From a virus, in IMG/VR virus record IMGVR_UViG_3300030108_005115, positions 1-32,166 of that record: DNA of 32,166 bases. One strand, 5' to 3'. A program made the translations under genes and the position numbers. Positions 29,666 through 32,166 of the stretch are shown here, piece by piece (positions within the stretch are counted from its first letter, which is position 1; each line of letters begins with the position of its first letter). Under the pieces are notes generated by a model that did not search any database, was not told the DNA's origin, and worked only from the letters and a program-made list of their open reading frames with translations.

Positions 29666-29803
29666 ATGTTAGAAGCTATATTTTTCGGCGTTTATATGCT
29701 GTTGTTCGGTGTTTCCAGATGGCAGGCACTGGCTGCTGTAACAGGTTTCCTCCTGTTTGGTCTCTGGTCTGAAGCATGGACCACTATTCCAAAAATCCTT
29801 TAG
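29666..29803 (+). CDS. Tiny membrane protein (45 residues), holin candidate
   Basis: MLEAIFFGVYMLLFGVSRWQ then ALAAVTGFLLFGLWSEAWTT and IPKIL. Two short hydrophobic segments separated by SRWQ can form one or two membrane spans. AGGAAG lies 5-8 bp before the ATG. The gene has its own promoter with an operator-like repeat and is flanked by GACCCCACG elements. As no holin is next to the lysozyme, this is a possible one, but it is shorter than usual holins and has no charged C-terminal tail. It could equally be a pinholin-like, exclusion or host-takeover peptide. Confidence 0.5.
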   Translation: MLEAIFFGVYMLLFGVSRWQALAAVTGFLLFGLWSEAWTTIPKIL

Positions 29804-29859
29804 GTCGGACCCCACGTGGATCCGGCCTCCTAATATAGAATTTAGGAGCGGGGCTCGCG
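29791..29859 (+). repeat. GACCCCACG element, copy 2
   Basis: AAAAATCCTTTAGGTCGGAC opens it, followed by CCCACG, then CCTAATATAGAAT (identical in copy 3) and GCTCGCG. Its left end overlaps the last codons and stop of the membrane protein gene. Confidence 0.7.
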
Positions 29860-29869
29860 ATCCTTTTTT
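29845..29869 (+). terminator. Terminator at the end of element copy 2
   Basis: GGAGCG (29845-29850), a GGGCT loop and CGCgaTCC (29856-29863) form a stem with a 2-nt bulge, followed by TTTTTT. It ends the tiny membrane gene's transcript and overlaps the repeat's GCTCGCG end. Confidence 0.55.
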
Positions 29870-29902
29870 CTGGCAGAAGAATCATCTGATTTAAATCCTT
29901 TG

Positions 29903-29967
29903 AAAAATCCCTAAAGTCCGACCCCACGCTGATTCGGTTTCCTAATATAGAATGACACCCGCTCGCG
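29903..29967 (+). repeat. GACCCCACG element, copy 3
   Basis: AAAAATCCCTAAAGTCCGAC, then CCCACG, CCTAATATAGAAT and GCTCGCG. It lies in the 351-bp gene-free stretch 29804-30154, which otherwise holds the copy 2 terminator, an A-rich hairpin, a DnaA box, an AT-rich tract and a promoter. Confidence 0.7.
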
Positions 29968-29980
29968 ACCGCGAAAAAAA

Positions 29981-30026
29981 AAAAACAAGGAAAAAAAATT
30001 TTGGGTGCTTCGCACAACTTGTTTTT
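29981..30026 (+). terminator. Long hairpin terminator, possibly bidirectional
   Basis: AAAAACAAG (29981-29989) pairs with CTTGTTTTT (30018-30026). Inside, GTGC/GCAC (30005-30008, 30012-30015) forms a tight hairpin. A runs on the left and T runs on the right could work on both strands. It insulates the cassette that follows. Confidence 0.55.
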
Positions 30027-30038
30027 ATAAGAAAATAG

Positions 30039-30085
30039 TTATCCACAGAAAAGATTTTTTTCTTTAATTTTTTATTATTTAAAAG
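30039..30085. promoter_or_regulatory. DnaA box beside an AT-rich tract
   Basis: TTATCCACA (30039-30047) is a perfect DnaA box, identical to that at 22699. It is followed by a stretch made almost only of T and A to 30085, like a DNA unwinding element. A second candidate origin or a DnaA-controlled promoter. Confidence 0.4.
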
Positions 30086-30113
30086 TTGGAATTAGTTAGG
30101 ATATATGCATAAT
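30086..30113 (+). promoter_or_regulatory. Candidate promoter of the two-gene cassette
   Basis: TTGGAA (30086-30091), a 16-bp spacer and CATAAT (30108-30113), 41 bp before ATG 30155. The leader carries a weak GAGAG ribosome site. Confidence 0.4.
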
Positions 30114-30154
30114 GGAAACATACTTTAAATAGTATAGAAAGAGAGAATGCTAAT

Positions 30155-30559
30155 ATGCAGAATATAAGTAAAGAAGACAGAAATAAGATTGATGACTACG
30201 CAAGGTTGTCAATTCTTAAATCTATCTTTGTTAAGGAATGGCAGGAAAGCTGTCGTAGAGAACTTGCCTTTATGAGTGGCAAGTATCATGGCTTCTTGTT
30301 GGGTGATGAATTTCAATTTTCCCACAAGAAAAGACAAGGTGGTTTATCTCAAAGTAAGATGACTACCTTTATTAAAGACAAGTTTGGTTTTACTGATGAC
30401 CAAATGAAAGAAATGTTTGGTAGTGAACAGACTATTAATGTGTTTACACCAAAGCCTTTAATATCAAGTATTAAGCAACAGAAAAAATGCAAAGACTCAA
30501 TCTTGCGTTCTAATGTTATGAACTTAATACCAAACTATCAAGATAAGGTGGTGTTGTAA
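30155..30559 (+). CDS. Unknown cassette protein A (134 residues)
   Basis: A basic, soluble protein: MQNISKEDRNKIDDYARLSI, then 'KEWQESCRRELAFMSGKYHG', 'KKRQGGLSQSKMTTFIKDKF' and a C-terminal 'KQQKKCKDSILRS'. Many Lys, Gln and Ser; no signal peptide, membrane span or known motif. The region 'TTFIKDKFGFTDDQMKEMFG' resembles a helical recognition unit. It overlaps the next gene by one base (TAATG). Both lie between terminators with their own promoter, apart from the packaging genes, as in phage cargo (moron) cassettes. Function is not inferable. Confidence 0.65.
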   Translation: MQNISKEDRNKIDDYARLSILKSIFVKEWQESCRRELAFMSGKYHGFLLGDEFQFSHKKRQGGLSQSKMTTFIKDKFGFTDDQMKEMFGSEQTINVFTPKPLISSIKQQKKCKDSILRSNVMNLIPNYQDKVVL

Positions 30560-30852
30560 TGCCAAACGATAATTTATTACAACTCTTAAACTTACCAACT
30601 CAAAATGCCAATACAGAGGTAAATCAAAATGATAACAACACTAATATTAATTGGCAAAGTGATTTGCTTGGTTGGGTTTATTCTAATACTCTTGAAAGTG
30701 TTTTATTAACTTGGCTAACCAATAACCAAATGTCAAAGCAAGATTTGGCTAGGGTGTTGGTATCAGTCTTGGCTAATAAACCAACTAATCAACAAACTGA
30801 TGTATCAACTACAGTTATTGAAAAACTAAACAGTTTAATCAATAGCCAGTAA
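30559..30852 (+). CDS. Unknown cassette protein B (97 residues), Asn/Gln-rich
   Basis: The N-terminal third is low-complexity Asn, Gln and Thr (NTEVNQNDNNTNINWQ). The rest is helical with Leu and Val heptads (WVYSNTLESVLLTWLTNN, then LARVLVSVLANKPTNQQ). A polar tail followed by a coiled-coil-like region suggests self-association. It is coupled to the preceding gene by a TAATG overlap and followed 16 bp later by a strong terminator. Composition is unlike the acidic and basic small proteins elsewhere in the window, a hint of separate origin. Confidence 0.62.
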   Translation: MPNDNLLQLLNLPTQNANTEVNQNDNNTNINWQSDLLGWVYSNTLESVLLTWLTNNQMSKQDLARVLVSVLANKPTNQQTDVSTTVIEKLNSLINSQ

Positions 30853-30868
30853 TTAATACCAGCATTTT

Positions 30869-30903
30869 AACCACCACCTGTTTTTACAGGTGGTGGTTTT
30901 TTT
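30869..30903 (+). terminator. Strong intrinsic terminator
   Basis: AACCACCACCTG (30869-30880), a TTTTTA loop and CAGGTGGTGGTT (30887-30898) give a 12-bp perfect stem, followed by an uninterrupted T run to 30903. It closes the two-gene cassette before terL. Confidence 0.93.
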
Positions 30904-31107
30904 ATGCCTGATGCAATTACCATCTTGTTCAGATCCCACAAATTCTAGTATCCATATTACAACTGACCTACTATATCTAGTAGTCCCAAAAATTTCCAAA
31001 ACTCGAACTTCGTTTTTTCGCCCACGCCACCCCCCTGAGTTGCGCGGTTGCTTGCTAGCACAGCACAAAGTCAAGTTTTGCACATACACAACCTCTGCAA
31101 AATACTT
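30904..31107. other. Gene-free stretch before terL
   Basis: Contains a short hairpin, CTACTA/TAGTAG (about 30969-30984), and a C-rich patch 'CGCCCACGCCACCCCCC' near 31019-31036. No believable ORF on either strand; a 127-codon minus-strand frame lacks protein-like features. Packaging genes often have cis sites nearby, but I see no terminal repeat or cos-like symmetry here. Confidence 0.4.
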
Positions 31108-31135
31108 TTGAAAAGGGGACCCAATTTGATATAAA
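31108..31135 (+). promoter_or_regulatory. Candidate promoter of terL
   Basis: TTGAAA (31108-31113), a 16-bp spacer and TATAAA (31130-31135) end 6 bp before ATG 31142. No Shine-Dalgarno site, so the terL mRNA is probably leaderless. Confidence 0.55.
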
Positions 31136-31141
31136 AACTCA

Positions 31142-32166
31142 ATGGGAATGCAAATCGAGGGCCTGACCCCTTTTGAACAAGAAGAGGCGTTAAAGAAACT
31201 CGTACTTAGAAAAAAAATTTTAGAATTACAAGGCAAACAGAAAGAGGATTTCTTATTGTTTGTTAGGACTGTTTGGCCAGAGTTTATTGCTGGTAATCAC
31301 CACAAAATTATTGCAAAAAAATTCGAAGCTATCGCTTCCAAGAAAATCAAGAGACTTATTGTTAATATGCCACCACGACACACGAAATCTGAATTTGCGT
31401 CTTTCTTATTTCCTGCATGGATGATGGGCCGTGAACCACGACTCAAGATCATTCAAACATCACACACGGCAGAATTAGCACAACGCTTTGGCCGTAAAGT
31501 CAGAAACTTAATCGACACACAAGATTATCAAAACGTTTTTCCAGGCATGGAATTATCGGCGGACTCTAAGGCAGCAGGTCGTTGGGAAACAAATGCCGGA
31601 GGTGAATACTTCTCTGCCGGTGTCGGTGGAGCAATAACCGGTCGTGGTGCTGATTTATTAATTATCGACGACCCACATTCCGAACAAGATGCACTCAGTG
31701 CTACAGCGTTAGAAAATGCGTGGGAGTGGTATTCTTCTGGTCCTCGTCAGCGTTTACAGCCAGGTGGTGCTATTGTGATTGTCATGACTCGTTGGAATAC
31801 AAAAGACATCACCGGAGAACTGATCAAGGCTCAAGGACAACCGAAAGCGGACCAATGGGAGATTATAGAGTTTCCGGCGATCTTACCCTCCGATAAACCT
31901 GTGTGGCCAGAGTATTGGCAAAAAGAAGAGCTGGAGTCAGTCAAAGCATCTATCTCTGTTGCAAAATGGAATGCACAGTGGCAACAAAATCCTACAGCAG
32001 AAGAAGGAGCTATCATCAAAAGAGAGTGGTGGCAAACGTGGGAGAAGTCACAGATGCCTGGTCTGATGCACGTGATACAATCTTATGATACTGCATTTAG
32101 TAAAAAAGAAACGGCGGACTATTCCGCTATCACTACATGGGGTATCTTTATGCCTGACGAAAAAAC
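31142..32166 (+). CDS. terL: Terminase large subunit, cut by the window end
   Basis: About 341 residues of an open frame that continues past the edge. The ATPase half shows a Walker A variant 'MPPRHTKSE' (the usual form has G before K), the Walker B 'LLIIDDPHSE', and a coupling segment 'IVIVMTRWNTKD'. The nuclease half begins at 'SYDTAFSKKETADYSA', where the first Asp is a metal ligand. TerL pumps DNA into the prohead and cuts it. The missing C-terminus should hold the other nuclease acidic residues. A second ATG two codons on is an alternative start. Portal and capsid genes are expected next, outside the window. Confidence 0.93.
   Translation, partial: MGMQIEGLTPFEQEEALKKLVLRKKILELQGKQKEDFLLFVRTVWPEFIAGNHHKIIAKKFEAIASKKIKRLIVNMPPRHTKSEFASFLFPAWMMGREPRLKIIQTSHTAELAQRFGRKVRNLIDTQDYQNVFPGMELSADSKAAGRWETNAGGEYFSAGVGGAITGRGADLLIIDDPHSEQDALSATALENAWEWYSSGPRQRLQPGGAIVIVMTRWNTKDITGELIKAQGQPKADQWEIIEFPAILPSDKPVWPEYWQKEELESVKASISVAKWNAQWQQNPTAEEGAIIKREWWQTWEKSQMPGLMHVIQSYDTAFSKKETADYSAITTWGIFMPDEK

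Noticed and set aside
30853-31236. A 127-codon minus-strand frame over the terminator and the terL start
   Set aside because: It begins within terL, spans a perfect plus-strand terminator, and has no ribosome site or protein-like pattern. A chance frame.
1-32166. Direct terminal repeats or circular closure of the window
   Set aside because: The two ends share no visible sequence, and terL is cut at the right edge.

Overview
The window looks like one stretch of the genome of a marine, AT-rich, short-tailed (podovirus-like) double-stranded DNA phage, of the kind recovered from ocean metagenomes and from SAR11/SAR116-type Alphaproteobacteria. The evidence is tightly packed, overlapping small genes; a P22 gp10-like tail protein; several very large internal-virion-type proteins; a family A DNA polymerase; a terminase pair; and no integrase or phage-type RNA polymerase. 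The host assignment is inference. The terminase large subunit runs off the right edge, and portal and capsid genes are absent. The window is therefore a slice of a larger, perhaps circularly permuted, genome.

Layout. (1) 43-13427, + strand, virion and lysis block: a ProV-like ATPase of unexpected type, a tail beta-propeller protein, small virion proteins, a 2OG-Fe(II) oxygenase-like protein, four or five internal or ejection proteins, and a T4-type lysozyme. Most of these genes have no Shine-Dalgarno site and are joined by stop/start overlaps. (2) 13430-15914, - strand: a small protein, a PAPS-reductase-like PP-loop protein and a SNF2-type helicase, divergently transcribed from the next block. 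(3) 15991-22690, + strand, replication block: two small proteins, an SSB-like protein with an SSB-type C-terminal tip, a terminator, an AEP-type primase, a UvrD-like SF1 helicase and DNA polymerase A. (4) 22691-26485, + strand, accessory region: DnaA boxes, a candidate structured RNA, a consensus promoter driving two tiny ORFs and a ribbon-helix-helix protein, two conserved phage proteins, tRNA-Cys(GCA), a roughly 500-bp G-rich quasi-periodic array, and several small ORFs. (5) 26482-27588, - strand: two small proteins and a SAM methyltransferase. (6) 27718-32166, + strand: a small secreted-type protein, a cluster of GTAACGT sites, the terminase small subunit, two PD-(D/E)XK nucleases, three copies of a GACCCCACG element around a tiny membrane protein gene, a terminator-bounded two-gene cassette, and terL.

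How the genes work together. Primase, SF1 helicase, SSB-like protein and PolA form a near-complete replisome, apparently paired with the host initiator through consensus DnaA boxes. SNF2 helicase, nucleases and PP-loop protein may process or modify DNA. TerS and TerL package it. The virion block builds the tail and ejection apparatus, and the lysozyme releases progeny.

The signals most worth following are the G-rich array after tRNA-Cys, the folded-RNA candidate at 23073-23269, the ProV-derived ATPase with an eroded signature, the GTAACGT cluster at terS, the three GACCCCACG elements, and a recurring promoter layout that places the -10 box 6-8 bp before the start codon (probable leaderless mRNAs).
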